A stretch of 64,000 nt of DNA from Janthinobacterium fluminis (GCF_028595325.1 NZ_JAQQXR010000003.1:1-64000), one strand, 5' to 3'. Counted from the stretch's first letter, positions 34,195 to 45,833 are shown. The notes: generated from the letters alone by a model not told the origin. Made by a program: numbers and translations.

Positions 34195-36228
34195 TTACCA
34201 GATGATCACGCGCTGCTGCGGCGCCAGATACATCTTGTCGCCTTCCTTGACGTCAAACGCCTCGTAAAAACCGGGCTGGTTGATGACGGTGCCGTTGGCG
34301 CGGAACTGGCCCGGCGAATGCGGGTCGGACTTGATCTGCACGATCTGCTGCGGCTCGCGCATCTTGCTGCGCCACACCTGGCCGAAGCCCATGTAGAAGC
34401 GCTGGTCGCCGCTCAAGCCGTCGATGACGGGCGCCGCCTTGCCGCCCAGCGACAGGCGGTAAGCCTTGTAGGCGATCGCCAGGCCGGAATTGTCGGCGAT
34501 GTTCTCGCCCAGCGTCAGCTCGCCGTTGACATGGTAGCCGGGCAGCGGGCTGTAGCCGCTGTACTGCTTGACCAGCGCGTCCGTCTTGGCGGCGAAGTTC
34601 TTGCGGTCCTGCGCGCTCCACCAGTCGCGCAAATTGCCGTCGCCGTCGGACTGGCTGCCCTTGTCGTCGAAGCCGTGGCTGATCTCATGGCCGATGACGG
34701 CGCCGATCGCGCCGTAATTGACGGCGTCGTCGGCGCCGGCGTCAAAGAACGGCGGCTGCAGGATCGACGCCGGGAACACGATCTCGTTCATCGTCGAACT
34801 GTAATAGGCGTTCACCGTTTGCGGCGTCATGCCCCACTCCTCTCGGTCGATCGGCCTGCCCAGCTTGTTAATCTGGCGCTTGTAGCCGAAATCGGCCGCG
34901 CGCAGCATATTGCCGACCAGGTCGCCGCTGGAAATCGCCAGCGTCGTATAGTCGCGCCACTTATTCGGATAGCCGATCTTCGGCGTGAACTTGGCCAGCT
35001 TGGCCTGCGCCTCGCGCTTCGTCTCCGGGCTCATCCAGTCGAGCGTGTCGATACTCTGCTTGTAGGCCACCAGCAGGTTCTGCACCAGCGTCTCCATGCG
35101 CGCCTTGCGCTCGGCCGGGAAATACTGCGCGACATACAACTTGCCGACGGCCTCGCCCAGCACGCTTTCGACGGCGCCAACACCACGCTTCCAGCGCGGC
35201 GGCTGCGCCGTCACGCCGGTGATCGTCGTGCCATAGAAGGCGAAATGGGCGTCGGCGAAATCCTTCGACAGATAGTTCGCATAGCTGCGCACCAGATGCC
35301 ACTCGAAATACGCCTTCCACGTCGCCAGCTCCGTCTGCGCGACGATCTGCTGGAAGCCGCTCAAGTAACTGGGCTGGCCGACGATCACATAATCGACCTT
35401 ATTGGCGATGCCGGCCGCGGCCAGGCCCGCCTTCAAATCATAGCCGGGCGCCAGCGCGTCGAGCTGGGCCAGGGCCACCTTGTTGTAGCGCTTGACGGGG
35501 TCGCGGTTCTCGACCTTGCTCCACTGCACCTTCGCCAATGCCGTCTCCAGCTCGACGATGGCCTTGGCGTCGGCGCCCGCGTGCTTGCTGCCGGCCAGCG
35601 CCAGCATCTTCTCGACGTGGGCCTGATACTTCACCTTCACCTCGGCCAGCTTGGCGTCGAGATAATAATCACGGTCCGGCATGCCCAGGCCGCTCTGGCT
35701 GACATAGGCGGCGTAGCGGGTCGACTCGCGCGCGTCCTGGCCGATATAAGTGGCGTAAGGCGTACCGACGCCGACCTGGCTCAGATGCGCGATCAAGGCC
35801 GGGATACCCTTCTTGTCGCGCAAGCCGCGGATACGGCTCAACTCGGCGGCGAGCGGCTTCACGCCCAGCGCATCCAGGCGCTTCTCATCCATATAACTGG
35901 CGTACAAATCGCCGATCTTCTGCGCCTCGGAGCCGGCCTTCTTGCCCTTGTCGCCCTGGGCCGCCTCGATAATGCCGCGTAACTGCGGCGTCGTATCATC
36001 GCGCAACTTGGCGAACGAACCCCAGCTCGACTTATCGGCAGGAATCTCGGCCGTCTTCAACCACTGGCCGTTCAAATGACTGAAAAAATCGTCCTGGGCG
36101 CGCACGCCGGCGTCGATAAACTGCACATCGATGCCGGAGCGAAGCTGGGGAGAACTGGCCGGCTCGGCGGCGGTAGCGGCGGCAGCCAACAGGGTCAGGG
36201 TCAAGCTGCTCAAAAGATAACGTTTCAC
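34195..36228 (-). CDS. M13 family metallopeptidase, copy 2
   Basis: A 677-aa paralogue of the gene at 29.8 kb, alike over the full length (GVRAQDDFFSHLNGQWL, WGMTPQTVNAYY, GAVIGHEISHGFDDKGS, GELTLGENIADNSG, end QRVIIW). All zinc-binding and catalytic residues are present. The signal peptide is about 1-20 (VKRYLLSSLTLTLLAAAATA). GTG 36228 has AAGGA at the right distance; the frame upstream (from 36414) runs into the dispersed palindromic repeat and is not genuine. The pair looks like an old duplication now separated by a c-di-GMP gene. Confidence 0.92.
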   Translation of the reverse strand: MKRYLLSSLTLTLLAAAATAAEPASSPQLRSGIDVQFIDAGVRAQDDFFSHLNGQWLKTAEIPADKSSWGSFAKLRDDTTPQLRGIIEAAQGDKGKKAGSEAQKIGDLYASYMDEKRLDALGVKPLAAELSRIRGLRDKKGIPALIAHLSQVGVGTPYATYIGQDARESTRYAAYVSQSGLGMPDRDYYLDAKLAEVKVKYQAHVEKMLALAGSKHAGADAKAIVELETALAKVQWSKVENRDPVKRYNKVALAQLDALAPGYDLKAGLAAAGIANKVDYVIVGQPSYLSGFQQIVAQTELATWKAYFEWHLVRSYANYLSKDFADAHFAFYGTTITGVTAQPPRWKRGVGAVESVLGEAVGKLYVAQYFPAERKARMETLVQNLLVAYKQSIDTLDWMSPETKREAQAKLAKFTPKIGYPNKWRDYTTLAISSGDLVGNMLRAADFGYKRQINKLGRPIDREEWGMTPQTVNAYYSSTMNEIVFPASILQPPFFDAGADDAVNYGAIGAVIGHEISHGFDDKGSQSDGDGNLRDWWSAQDRKNFAAKTDALVKQYSGYSPLPGYHVNGELTLGENIADNSGLAIAYKAYRLSLGGKAAPVIDGLSGDQRFYMGFGQVWRSKMREPQQIVQIKSDPHSPGQFRANGTVINQPGFYEAFDVKEGDKMYLAPQQRVIIW

Positions 36229-36336
36229 GGGAATGTCCTTATGGGGGCAAAAAGAAAAAGGGGCCGCCGGACGGATCAGGCCGGGCGTGCCGTCCGCGAA
36301 TGTAGCACGGGCGCCGGCGGCGCGCCACCCACCCCT

Positions 36337-36440
36337 GGGGTCAGGTCTAGACATGGCGGTTTTCCTGCAAGCACAAATGGGGTCAGGTCTAGACATGGCG
36401 GTTTTTCGCCGCAAAAACCGCCATGTCTAGACCTGACCCC
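36337..36440. repeat. Dispersed palindromic repeat: one half copy plus one full hairpin
   Basis: A half copy (36337-36363) begins GGGGTCAGGTCTAGACATGG. A full copy (36379-36440) has 28-base arms with the same start, perfectly inverted around a 6-base loop. The same sequence occurs at 60922-60981. It lies between the second M13 gene and the end of the TonB receptor gene. REP-like elements of this kind are often moved by RAYT transposases (inference). Confidence 0.85.
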
Positions 36441-36449
36441 ATTGTTGCT

Positions 36450-38711
36450 TTAGAACTTGGTTTCGAGCTTGATGCTCCAGGCGACGTGGGTCGGGGCGCT
36501 GGTGTCCGAGGCTTGCGCCAGTCCGTTGGTGGTGACGACGCGGCCGCTGTCGTAGTCGCGCGCCAACAGGTTGCTCGCCGCGATGCGCAATTGAGTGCGG
36601 GCGTCGAATTTCCACAGGCCGTAGAGGTCGAGCGTGCGTTTCGCGCCGCCGTCGACGCTTTCCGTCGCGCTCGTTTGTACGACGCTGCCCGGACTCCAGT
36701 TGAAGCTACCGCCCACGGTCAGCGGCCAGTCTTTCATGCGGTAGTCGAGGCCGATGTTGGCCGTCTGCTTGGCTTGCTGGTCGAGCCGGTTGTTCGGCCC
36801 CGGGATGCCCTCGACGTTCGACCAGAAGCGGCTGTAGTTGCTGCGGATGTCGATCGCCGGCGCGTTTTCCAGCAGTTCGACGAGCTGGAATTTGGCTTCC
36901 AGTTCGATGCCGCTGGTGCGCGCCTTGCCGATGTTGGTCGGCGTCGAGACCCAGCGCGGCCCCGTCGGCGTGTCTTGCAGCGTGGTTTCGCGGCGCATCA
37001 GCTGCTCGATGTTGCGCACGAAGCCGCTGACGCTGACGATGCCGCTGCGCCCCAGGTAGTGTTCGTAGGCCACGTCGATGCCGCGGGCCAGCTCCGGTTT
37101 CAGGTTCGGGTTGCCGGTGCGGTCGGGCCGCGTCGCGCTGTTCAGCCGCGACAGCGAGGGCAGCGCGATCAGGTCCGCCAGCGACGGCGCCCGGTAGCTG
37201 TGCGTCAGGCTCATGCGCACCTGGTCTTTTTCGCTGCCGGGGATGCGCCAGACGGCGTGCAGCAGCGGGCTCCAGACCCGGCTCTGGTTGGCGACGTCGG
37301 CGCCGCCGCGCGCGCTGGTGGCGCGGATGCCTTCCCAGCGCAGGCCGAAGTAGGCCGACCATTGCGGCGTGATGTCCCATTCGTCCTGCACGAAGCCGGC
37401 GAAGCGGCGCGTGTCGGCCTTCAGGTTGTCGCCCGAGTCGGCGAACTGGGCCACGCCGTTGTCGAGCGAGACGCGGCTTTGTTCGCGCCGGTTCCATTCG
37501 GCGTCCCAACCGGCCGCCAGCAGGTGGCCCTGGCCCAGCGGCGTGGTGTATTTGCCGCCCGTGTTGGCGCTGCGGTCGCGCGTGGCGTCGGTGTCGACGA
37601 AGCGGTCGAGCAGCAGGCCGGCGCCGTCGTATTGGCTGCGCCGGGAGTCGCTGTCGCTGCGGCCGTTGCCGAAGCCGAATTTGACGTCCAGCTTGGAGGC
37701 GCCGGCCATTTTGTGGACCCAGTTGCCGAAGCCGCGCAGGAAGGTGCTGGAGGCCCGCGACTGCGTCTGCGCCGTCGCATATTCCGGCGCCACCGCGCCG
37801 ACGCTTTGCGCCAGCCGGCTGGTGGCGTCGGCGTCGCTGCGCGACGCCATCAGGAAGGGTTGGAAGTTCAGCGTGTCGCCGCCCTCGAATTTGTAGGATA
37901 GGCGCGGCGTCAGGTGGATGCCGCGCGCCTGCCGTCCGCTCTGCTCCTGCAGCGCCTGGTCTTTGGCGACGCTGCCGTCGGCCCGGGTGTCGACGTTGCG
38001 GGTGGCGCTGCGGTCTTGCTGGTGGTTGTCGAACAGCGATGCCGACAGCAGGTAGCTGAGGCCGCCGACCTTGCCCGGCAGCGTCAGCGCGACGTTCGGC
38101 GCGTGCCGGCCCTGCTCGATGGTGTCGGTCAGCTTCAGCTGCACGTCGCGCTGCTGGTAGCCGTCGCGCAGCACGATGTTGATGGTGCCGGCGATGGCAC
38201 GGGTGCTGTGCTCGGCGACGGGGCCGCGCATCACTTCGATGCGCTCGACCTGGTCGGGCGACAGCGAGTCCATGGAAAAGCCGGCCGGCGCGCGCTCGCC
38301 GTTGAGCAGCACCTGCGTGTAGCCGCTGCCCAGGCCGCGCATGCGGATTTCGCCGCCGCGCCCGGGCCGCCCGCCCATCGTCACGCCGGGCAGGCGCTTC
38401 AGGATGTCGCCCAGGTTGCTGTCGCCGTTGCGGTCGAGCTCTTCGCGGCCATAGATCTGCTTGCCCGCCGTCGACTGGCGGCGCGCGTCCATGTCGCTGG
38501 CGCGGCTGCCGTTGACGATGACCTGGGCCGGCGCCGGGGCGGCGGCGGGCACGGCCTCGGCGGCCGCTTGCAGCGCCGCGGCGTCGGCCGGCGCGCTTTG
38601 GCCGGCGCCATGCGCGGCGCTGGCGGCGCCCAGCAAAGCCAGGCCGGCTGCGGGGATCAGGGTCAGCGCGGCGGCGCGGAAACGGGTGGGGCTAGGGTGG
38701 CGAGGGGACAT
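36450..38711 (-). CDS. TonB-dependent outer-membrane receptor
   Basis: A 753-aa receptor. Signal peptide about 1-31 (ending ASAAHGAG). An Ala/Pro-rich spacer leads to the plug (about 60-190: QVIVNGSR, SNLGDILKRLPGV, IRMRGLGSGYTQVLLNGERAP, VERIEVMRGPVAEHSTRAIAGTINIV). The rest is a 22-strand barrel ending in Phe (SIKLETKF). There is no N-terminal STN domain, so it does not signal through a FecR system. The ligand is unknown. ATG 38711 starts the signal peptide; a longer frame upstream covers the candidate small RNA and is not used. No partner genes are adjacent. Confidence 0.92.
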   Translation of the reverse strand: MSPRHPSPTRFRAAALTLIPAAGLALLGAASAAHGAGQSAPADAAALQAAAEAVPAAAPAPAQVIVNGSRASDMDARRQSTAGKQIYGREELDRNGDSNLGDILKRLPGVTMGGRPGRGGEIRMRGLGSGYTQVLLNGERAPAGFSMDSLSPDQVERIEVMRGPVAEHSTRAIAGTINIVLRDGYQQRDVQLKLTDTIEQGRHAPNVALTLPGKVGGLSYLLSASLFDNHQQDRSATRNVDTRADGSVAKDQALQEQSGRQARGIHLTPRLSYKFEGGDTLNFQPFLMASRSDADATSRLAQSVGAVAPEYATAQTQSRASSTFLRGFGNWVHKMAGASKLDVKFGFGNGRSDSDSRRSQYDGAGLLLDRFVDTDATRDRSANTGGKYTTPLGQGHLLAAGWDAEWNRREQSRVSLDNGVAQFADSGDNLKADTRRFAGFVQDEWDITPQWSAYFGLRWEGIRATSARGGADVANQSRVWSPLLHAVWRIPGSEKDQVRMSLTHSYRAPSLADLIALPSLSRLNSATRPDRTGNPNLKPELARGIDVAYEHYLGRSGIVSVSGFVRNIEQLMRRETTLQDTPTGPRWVSTPTNIGKARTSGIELEAKFQLVELLENAPAIDIRSNYSRFWSNVEGIPGPNNRLDQQAKQTANIGLDYRMKDWPLTVGGSFNWSPGSVVQTSATESVDGGAKRTLDLYGLWKFDARTQLRIAASNLLARDYDSGRVVTTNGLAQASDTSAPTHVAWSIKLETKF

Positions 38712-38842
38712 GGCTTCAGCGTTGCGTGACGATGGCCGTATTCTATGCGCCGGGCCTGGCCCGCAAGGCCGCGGACGGCCGTTTTTTACTTTACGATACA
38801 CATCGGCGCGGCCCGCGACAACACCCGGCAAGCGCCGCCCCG

Positions 38843-38901
38843 AAAAAAAGCCTGCGCCGTGATGGACGCAGGCTAAAACCACTACAGGTACAGAGAGTGA
38901 G
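38843..38901 (-). ncRNA. Candidate ~59-nt small RNA or leader attenuator
   Basis: On the minus strand a stem (AGCCTGCG/CGCAGGCT, 10-base loop) is followed by seven T at 38843-38849, a good intrinsic terminator. A promoter lies just upstream (38908-38935), placing the start near 38901. There is no reading frame between them. The unit lies 130 bases before the TonB receptor start, so it is either a free small RNA or an attenuator in the receptor leader. Confidence 0.5.
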
Positions 38902-38907
38902 CGATTC

Positions 38908-38935
38908 ACTATAGGTGAGGTGCGGGTCCGCGCAA
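38908..38935 (-). promoter_or_regulatory. Promoter of the candidate small RNA / TonB receptor leader
   Basis: TTGCGC (38930-38935) and TATAGT (38908-38913) on the minus strand are 16 bases apart, a fair sigma70 match. Confidence 0.45.
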
Positions 38936-39174
38936 GCGACACTTACAATTCTTTACGCTTGCAAACGGGAACAATATTCGGGCGCCAATATGGATGAAGA
39001 TGCACGGAATCCGGCAGCAATATTTGCCTTTTATTCAGACTCGGCGCCGCATGGGTCGCGCTAGCGCAGGAAAATCGCACAGCGCATGACAGCGGCAAAG
39101 AATCAGGGATATACTGAAATCGAAGCGCCACTGTTTCCGGGTCGGCGCATGTTGTCAGCATCGACAGGTGGAAC

Positions 39175-40614
39175 ATGGGCACACTCAAAAATACCAGCCT
39201 TATCGGGCTGGGCGTCATCGCCGGCGTCGCCGTCTCGCTGCAGTTTTCCGCGATGGCGCAAAAACCAGCCGAGCCGGTGCTGCCGCTGGAGGAGTTGCGC
39301 CAGTTGGCCGACGTGTTCGGCCTGATCAAGTCGGACTATGTCGAGCAGGTCGAGGACGGCAAGCTGCTGACCGAGGCCATCTCCGGCATGGTCGCCTCGC
39401 TCGACCCGCATTCCGCCTACCTCGACAAGCGCGCCTACGCCGAGCTGCGCGAAGGCTCGCAGGGCAAGTTCGTCGGCCTCGGCATCGAGATCGGCTTGAG
39501 CGAGGACGGCTACATCAAGATCGTCGCGCCTATCGAGGATTCGCCGGCCTACCGCGCCGGCATCAAGGCGGGCGACCTGATCACGCGGCTCGACACGACG
39601 CCCGTCAAGGGCATGAGCCTGGACGACTCCGTCAAGAAGATGCGCGGCGAGCCGGGCAGCAAGGTGACGCTGACGATCGCCCGCAAGGACGAGGCGCAGC
39701 CGCTGGTGTTCGTCATCGCCCGCGAGGAAATCCAGCAGAAAAGCGTGAAGGCGAAAATCGTCGAGCCGGGCTATGCGTGGCTGCGCGTGGCCCAGTTCCA
39801 GGAGCCGACGCTGGACGACATGGCCGCCAAGCTGGTCGAGCTGTACCAGCAGGACCCGAACCTGAAGGGCCTGGTGCTGGACTTGCGCAACGATCCGGGC
39901 GGCGTGCTGCAGGGCGCCATCGGCGTGTCGGCGGCCTTCCTGCCCAAGGATGCGGCGATCGTCTCGACCAACGGCCAGTTGCCGGACTCGAAGCAGATCT
40001 TTTACGGCCGCGCCGAATACTATGCGCTGCGCAGCGAGCCGGACGCGCTGGCGCAGTTGCCGGAGGCGGTGAAGAAGGTGCCGATGGTGGTGCTGGTCAA
40101 CACCGGCTCGGCGTCGGCCTCGGAAATCGTCGCCGGCGCGCTGCAGGACTACAAGCGCGCCACCATCATCGGCAGCCAGACCTTCGGCAAGGGTTCCGTG
40201 CAAACGATACGCCAGTTGACGGCCGACACGGCCGTCAAGCTGACGACGGCGCGCTACTACACGCCGAAGGGGCGCTCGATCCAGGCCAAGGGCATCTCGC
40301 CGGACCTGCTGGTCGACGAGAACGCCGACGGCGACGGCTTGAACAGCCTGCGCACGCGCGAGGCCGACCTGGAAAAGCACTTGCGCAACGACCGCGACAA
40401 GGAAACGGTCAAGAATGTCCGCGACGAGCTCGAAGAGCAGTTGCGCATCGTCGCGCTGGAGAAAAAACGCAAGCCGCTGGAATACGGCAGCAAGGACGAC
40501 TTCCAGCTGGGCCAGGCGCTGAACCATTTGAAAGGCTTGCCCGTGCAACTGGCCAAGAGCGAGTCGGCCATCGTCCAGGTCGACGAGGCGAAGCAAAAAC
40601 CCGCCAAGAAATAG
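39175..40614 (+). CDS. S41 family C-terminal processing peptidase (CtpA-like)
   Basis: A 479-aa exported protease. A signal peptide or N-terminal anchor covers about 1-27. The CTP N-terminal region is followed by a PDZ domain at about 90-170 (GLGIEIGLSEDGYIKIVAPIEDSPA, RAGIKAGDLI). The catalytic Ser is in NTGSASASEIVAGALQD and the general-base Lys in SQTFGKGSVQT, both intact. Such enzymes trim C termini of periplasmic proteins or control murein hydrolases. The C-terminal extension is charged and Lys-rich. ATG 39175 is preceded by AGGTGG. The gene stands alone. Confidence 0.93.
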   Translation: MGTLKNTSLIGLGVIAGVAVSLQFSAMAQKPAEPVLPLEELRQLADVFGLIKSDYVEQVEDGKLLTEAISGMVASLDPHSAYLDKRAYAELREGSQGKFVGLGIEIGLSEDGYIKIVAPIEDSPAYRAGIKAGDLITRLDTTPVKGMSLDDSVKKMRGEPGSKVTLTIARKDEAQPLVFVIAREEIQQKSVKAKIVEPGYAWLRVAQFQEPTLDDMAAKLVELYQQDPNLKGLVLDLRNDPGGVLQGAIGVSAAFLPKDAAIVSTNGQLPDSKQIFYGRAEYYALRSEPDALAQLPEAVKKVPMVVLVNTGSASASEIVAGALQDYKRATIIGSQTFGKGSVQTIRQLTADTAVKLTTARYYTPKGRSIQAKGISPDLLVDENADGDGLNSLRTREADLEKHLRNDRDKETVKNVRDELEEQLRIVALEKKRKPLEYGSKDDFQLGQALNHLKGLPVQLAKSESAIVQVDEAKQKPAKK

Positions 40615-40647
40615 GCCGCCGCCAAGCGCAGCCCCCCCTCCCCCCTC

Positions 40648-40678
40648 GCGGCGCCTTACCAAGGATGCAAGGCGCCGC
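40648..40678. terminator. Hairpin after the CtpA gene
   Basis: GCGGCGCCTT and AAGGCGCCGC form a perfect 10-bp stem with an 11-base loop, 34 bases after the stop. No T-run follows, so function is uncertain. Confidence 0.4.
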
Positions 40679-40817
40679 GCCAGCCAGCCCATATAATTCT
40701 GTCATACCGTTGAAATATTCCCGGCCAGGCCCATGAATATCTCTACGGTGGATGGCGTTTGTGTAAAATTTGTCTCAATGCTCAGCACGCTTACCTACCT
40801 CATTTGAAAGCTTATCC

Positions 40818-41939
40818 ATGAAACAAGTCGTCATCAGCGGCACCGGACTGTACACGCCGCCATTTTCGATCTCCAACGAAGAACTCGTCACCTGCTTCAA
40901 CGCCTACGCGGAGCAGTTCAACAGCGACAACGCCGCCGCCATCGCCGCTGGCGAGCTCGGCGCGATCGAGGGTTCCAGCGTGGCGTTCATCGAAAAGGCG
41001 TCGGGCATCAAGTCGCGCTACGTGATGGAGAAGGACGGCATCCTCGACCCGGCGCGCATGGTGTCGCGCATTCCCGAGCGCGCCGACGAAGCCCTGTCGC
41101 TGCAGGCCGAGATGGCCGTGGCCGCCGCCCGCCACGCGCTCGACCGCGCCGGCCGCGGCGCCGCCGACATCGACATGGTGCTGGTCGCCTGCAGCAATAT
41201 GCAGCGCGCCTACCCGGCCCTGGCCGTCGAGGTGCAGCAGGCGCTGGGCATAGACGGCTACGGCTTCGACATGAACGTGGCCTGCTCGTCGGCCACCTTC
41301 GGCATCCAGACCGCCGTGGCGGCCGTCAAGAGCGGCCAGGCCCGCGCCGTGCTGGTGCTGAATCCGGAAATCACCAGCGGCCACCTGAACTGGCGCGACC
41401 GCGACAGCCACTTCATCTTCGGCGACGCCTGCACGGCCATCATCGTCGAGGCGAAGGAGACGGCGACGTCGCGCCACCAGTTCGAGATCGTCGAGACGCA
41501 ACTGAAAACGAGCTTCTCGAACAACATCCGCAACAACTTCGGCTTCCTGAACCGCTTCGACGAGTCCGGCAACGGCAAGGCCGACAAGCTGTTCCGCCAG
41601 CAGGGCCGCAAGGTGTTCAAGGACGTCTGCCCGATGGCCGCCGAGATGATCAAGGCGACCATCGCCAAGGCCGGCCTGGACGTGCCGCAGGTGAGCCGCT
41701 ACTGGCTGCACCAGGCCAACCTGAACATGAATTTGCTGATCTCGCGCATGATCCTGGGCCGCGACGCCGAACCGCAGGAAGCGCCGGTGATTCTCGACAG
41801 CTACGCCAACACCTCGTCGGCCGGCTCCATCATCGCCTTCCACAAGCACCAGGACGACCTGGCGGCGGGCGCCCTGGGCGTCATCTGCTCGTTCGGCGCC
41901 GGCTACTCGATCGGTTGCGTCGTCGTGCGCAAACTGTAG
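40818..41939 (+). CDS. Beta-ketoacyl-ACP synthase III family protein
   Basis: A 373-aa thiolase-fold enzyme of the FabH type. The active-site Cys is C156 in NVACSSATFG, the His is in WLHQANLNM and the Asn in YANTSSAGS, completing the C-H-N triad. It is about 50 residues longer than E. coli FabH, the excess lying in the N-terminal part (about 20-60). Such proteins condense an acyl-CoA with malonyl-ACP in fatty-acid initiation or in secondary-metabolite pathways. It is not within a fab cluster, so its role may be special rather than housekeeping (inference). ATG 40818 fits the conserved start MKQVVISGTG. Confidence 0.9.
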   Translation: MKQVVISGTGLYTPPFSISNEELVTCFNAYAEQFNSDNAAAIAAGELGAIEGSSVAFIEKASGIKSRYVMEKDGILDPARMVSRIPERADEALSLQAEMAVAAARHALDRAGRGAADIDMVLVACSNMQRAYPALAVEVQQALGIDGYGFDMNVACSSATFGIQTAVAAVKSGQARAVLVLNPEITSGHLNWRDRDSHFIFGDACTAIIVEAKETATSRHQFEIVETQLKTSFSNNIRNNFGFLNRFDESGNGKADKLFRQQGRKVFKDVCPMAAEMIKATIAKAGLDVPQVSRYWLHQANLNMNLLISRMILGRDAEPQEAPVILDSYANTSSAGSIIAFHKHQDDLAAGALGVICSFGAGYSIGCVVVRKL

Positions 41940-42008
41940 TACTCTGGCCGTCACACGCCGGCCCGTGACGGCGGCGCCGCCCCACCCCGCATAAGGAAGC
42001 GCCCACGC

Positions 42009-43718
42009 ATGCCCCACAACATCAGCCTGATCACCACCATCGCCGCCGCCCTCGGGTTTGGCCTCATTTTCGGTTTCATCGCCACGCGCATGAAATTACC
42101 GGCCCTGGTGGGATATCTCGCTGCCGGCATCGTGATCGGGCCGGCCACGCCGGGTTTTGTCGCCGACACGGCGCTGGCCGGCCAGTTGGCCGAGATCGGC
42201 GTGATGCTGATGATGTTCGGCGTCGGCCTGCACTTCTCCCTCGACGACCTGTGGGACGTGCGCCGCATCGCGCTGCCGGGCGCGATCCTGCAGATCGCCG
42301 TGGCCACGGCGATGGGCATGGGCATGGCCCACTACTGGGGCTGGAGCCTGGGCGGCGGACTGGTGTTCGGCCTGGCCCTGTCGGTCGCCAGCACCGTCGT
42401 GCTGCTGCGCGCGCTGGAGGAGCGCGGCATCCTCGATACGCTGAACGGCCGCATCGCCGTCGGCTGGCTGGTCGTCGAAGACCTCGTCACGGTGCTGGTG
42501 CTGGTGCTGCTGCCGCCGCTGGCCGGCTCGCTGGGCGGCACCGTCAACCCGGCCGACGCCGGCGTCAGCCTGTGGCGCACGCTGGCCGTCACCTTCGGCC
42601 AGGTGGCCGGCTTCATCGTCTTCATGCTGGTGGTCGGGCGCAAGCTGTTCCCCTGGATACTCTGGCAGGTGGCGCGCACCGGCTCGCGCGAGCTGTTCAC
42701 GCTGTGCGTCGTCGCCGCCGCCGTCGGCATCGCCTACGCCTCGACCGAGCTGTTCGGCGTGTCCTTCGCGCTGGGCGCCTTCTTCGCCGGCATGGTGCTG
42801 CGCGAATCGGAACTGAGCCACCGCGCCGCCGAGGAGTCGCTGCCGCTGCGCGACGCCTTCGCCGTGCTGTTCTTCGTCTCCGTCGGCATGCTGTTCGAGC
42901 CGGCCGTCCTGGTCGAGCAGCCGCTGCACGTGCTGCTGGTGTGCGCCATCATCATCTTCGGCAAGTCGGCCGCCGCCTTCCTGCTGGTGGTGGCGCTGCG
43001 CTATCCGTTCAAGACGGCGCTGATCGTCTCGGCCAGCCTGGCGCAGATCGGCGAATTCTCCTTCATCCTGGCGGCGCTGGGCATCTCGCTGGGGCTGATG
43101 CCGCACGAGGGCCAGAGCCTGATCCTGGCCGGCGCGATCCTGTCGATCGCCCTCAACCCGGTGGTGTTCAGCATCACCAAGCCGCTGCTGCGCTGGATGG
43201 GCAGCAGCGAACTGGCGCGCAAATTCGAGCGCCCGGCCGACCCGCTGGCCGAGTTGCCGGTGACGGTAGACCAGAACAAGCTGTCGGGGCAGGTGGTGCT
43301 GGTCGGTTACGGCCGGGTCGGACGGCGCATCGCCGAGGCCCTGACGGCGCGCGGCATCGACTTCGTCGTCGCCGAGCAAAACCGCGACATCGTCGACCAG
43401 CTGCGCAAGCAGGGCATACCGGCCGTGGCCGGCAATGCCGGCGAGCCCGGGGTGCTGATTCAGGCCCACATCACGCACGCGACGATGCTGGTGATCGCCA
43501 CGCCGGACACCTTCCACGTGCGCGCCATGATCGACACGGCGCGCGCCCTGAACCCGAACATCCAGAGCGTGGTGCGCACCCACAGCGAGGCCGAGGCCGA
43601 ACTGCTGCGGCAGGAGCGCGCCGGCCAGGTCTTCATCGGCGAACACGAGCTGGCCAAGGGCATGGTGCAGCACGTGCTGGACAGCTTCGAAAAAAAGCAC
43701 GGCCGCAGCCCGCACTGA
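42009..43718 (+). CDS. CPA2 family cation:proton antiporter with RCK domain (YbaL/KefB-like)
   Basis: A 569-aa inner-membrane protein with about 12 hydrophobic helices in residues 1-400, starting with the usual MKLPALVGYLAAGIVIGP segment. The cytoplasmic RCK_N/TrkA-N domain follows at about 425-545 (VVLVGYGRVGRRIAEAL), a nucleotide-sensing Rossmann fold. It most resembles E. coli YbaL, likely exchanging K+ or Na+ for H+. No glutathione-system ancillary subunit (KefF/KefG) is adjacent. The gene follows the KAS III gene by 69 bases on the same strand and is convergent with fadH on its right. Confidence 0.92.
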   Translation: MPHNISLITTIAAALGFGLIFGFIATRMKLPALVGYLAAGIVIGPATPGFVADTALAGQLAEIGVMLMMFGVGLHFSLDDLWDVRRIALPGAILQIAVATAMGMGMAHYWGWSLGGGLVFGLALSVASTVVLLRALEERGILDTLNGRIAVGWLVVEDLVTVLVLVLLPPLAGSLGGTVNPADAGVSLWRTLAVTFGQVAGFIVFMLVVGRKLFPWILWQVARTGSRELFTLCVVAAAVGIAYASTELFGVSFALGAFFAGMVLRESELSHRAAEESLPLRDAFAVLFFVSVGMLFEPAVLVEQPLHVLLVCAIIIFGKSAAAFLLVVALRYPFKTALIVSASLAQIGEFSFILAALGISLGLMPHEGQSLILAGAILSIALNPVVFSITKPLLRWMGSSELARKFERPADPLAELPVTVDQNKLSGQVVLVGYGRVGRRIAEALTARGIDFVVAEQNRDIVDQLRKQGIPAVAGNAGEPGVLIQAHITHATMLVIATPDTFHVRAMIDTARALNPNIQSVVRTHSEAEAELLRQERAGQVFIGEHELAKGMVQHVLDSFEKKHGRSPH

Positions 43719-43751
43719 GGCGGCGACTGGCGGGGGGCCCGCCCCCCATCA

Positions 43752-45833
<2,082 letters not shown>

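Larger units (their letters stand above)
38712..39174. other. 463-bp divergent intergenic region
   Basis: It separates the leftward TonB receptor gene from the rightward protease gene. It contains a minus-strand promoter-plus-terminator unit (38843-38935) and, near the right end, a -10-like TATACT for the protease gene. No credible protein gene was seen. Confidence 0.5.

Noticed and set aside
38943-39329. 128-codon minus-strand frame before the TonB receptor
   Set aside because: It overlaps the start of the CtpA gene on the other strand, has no ribosome binding site and shows no domain.
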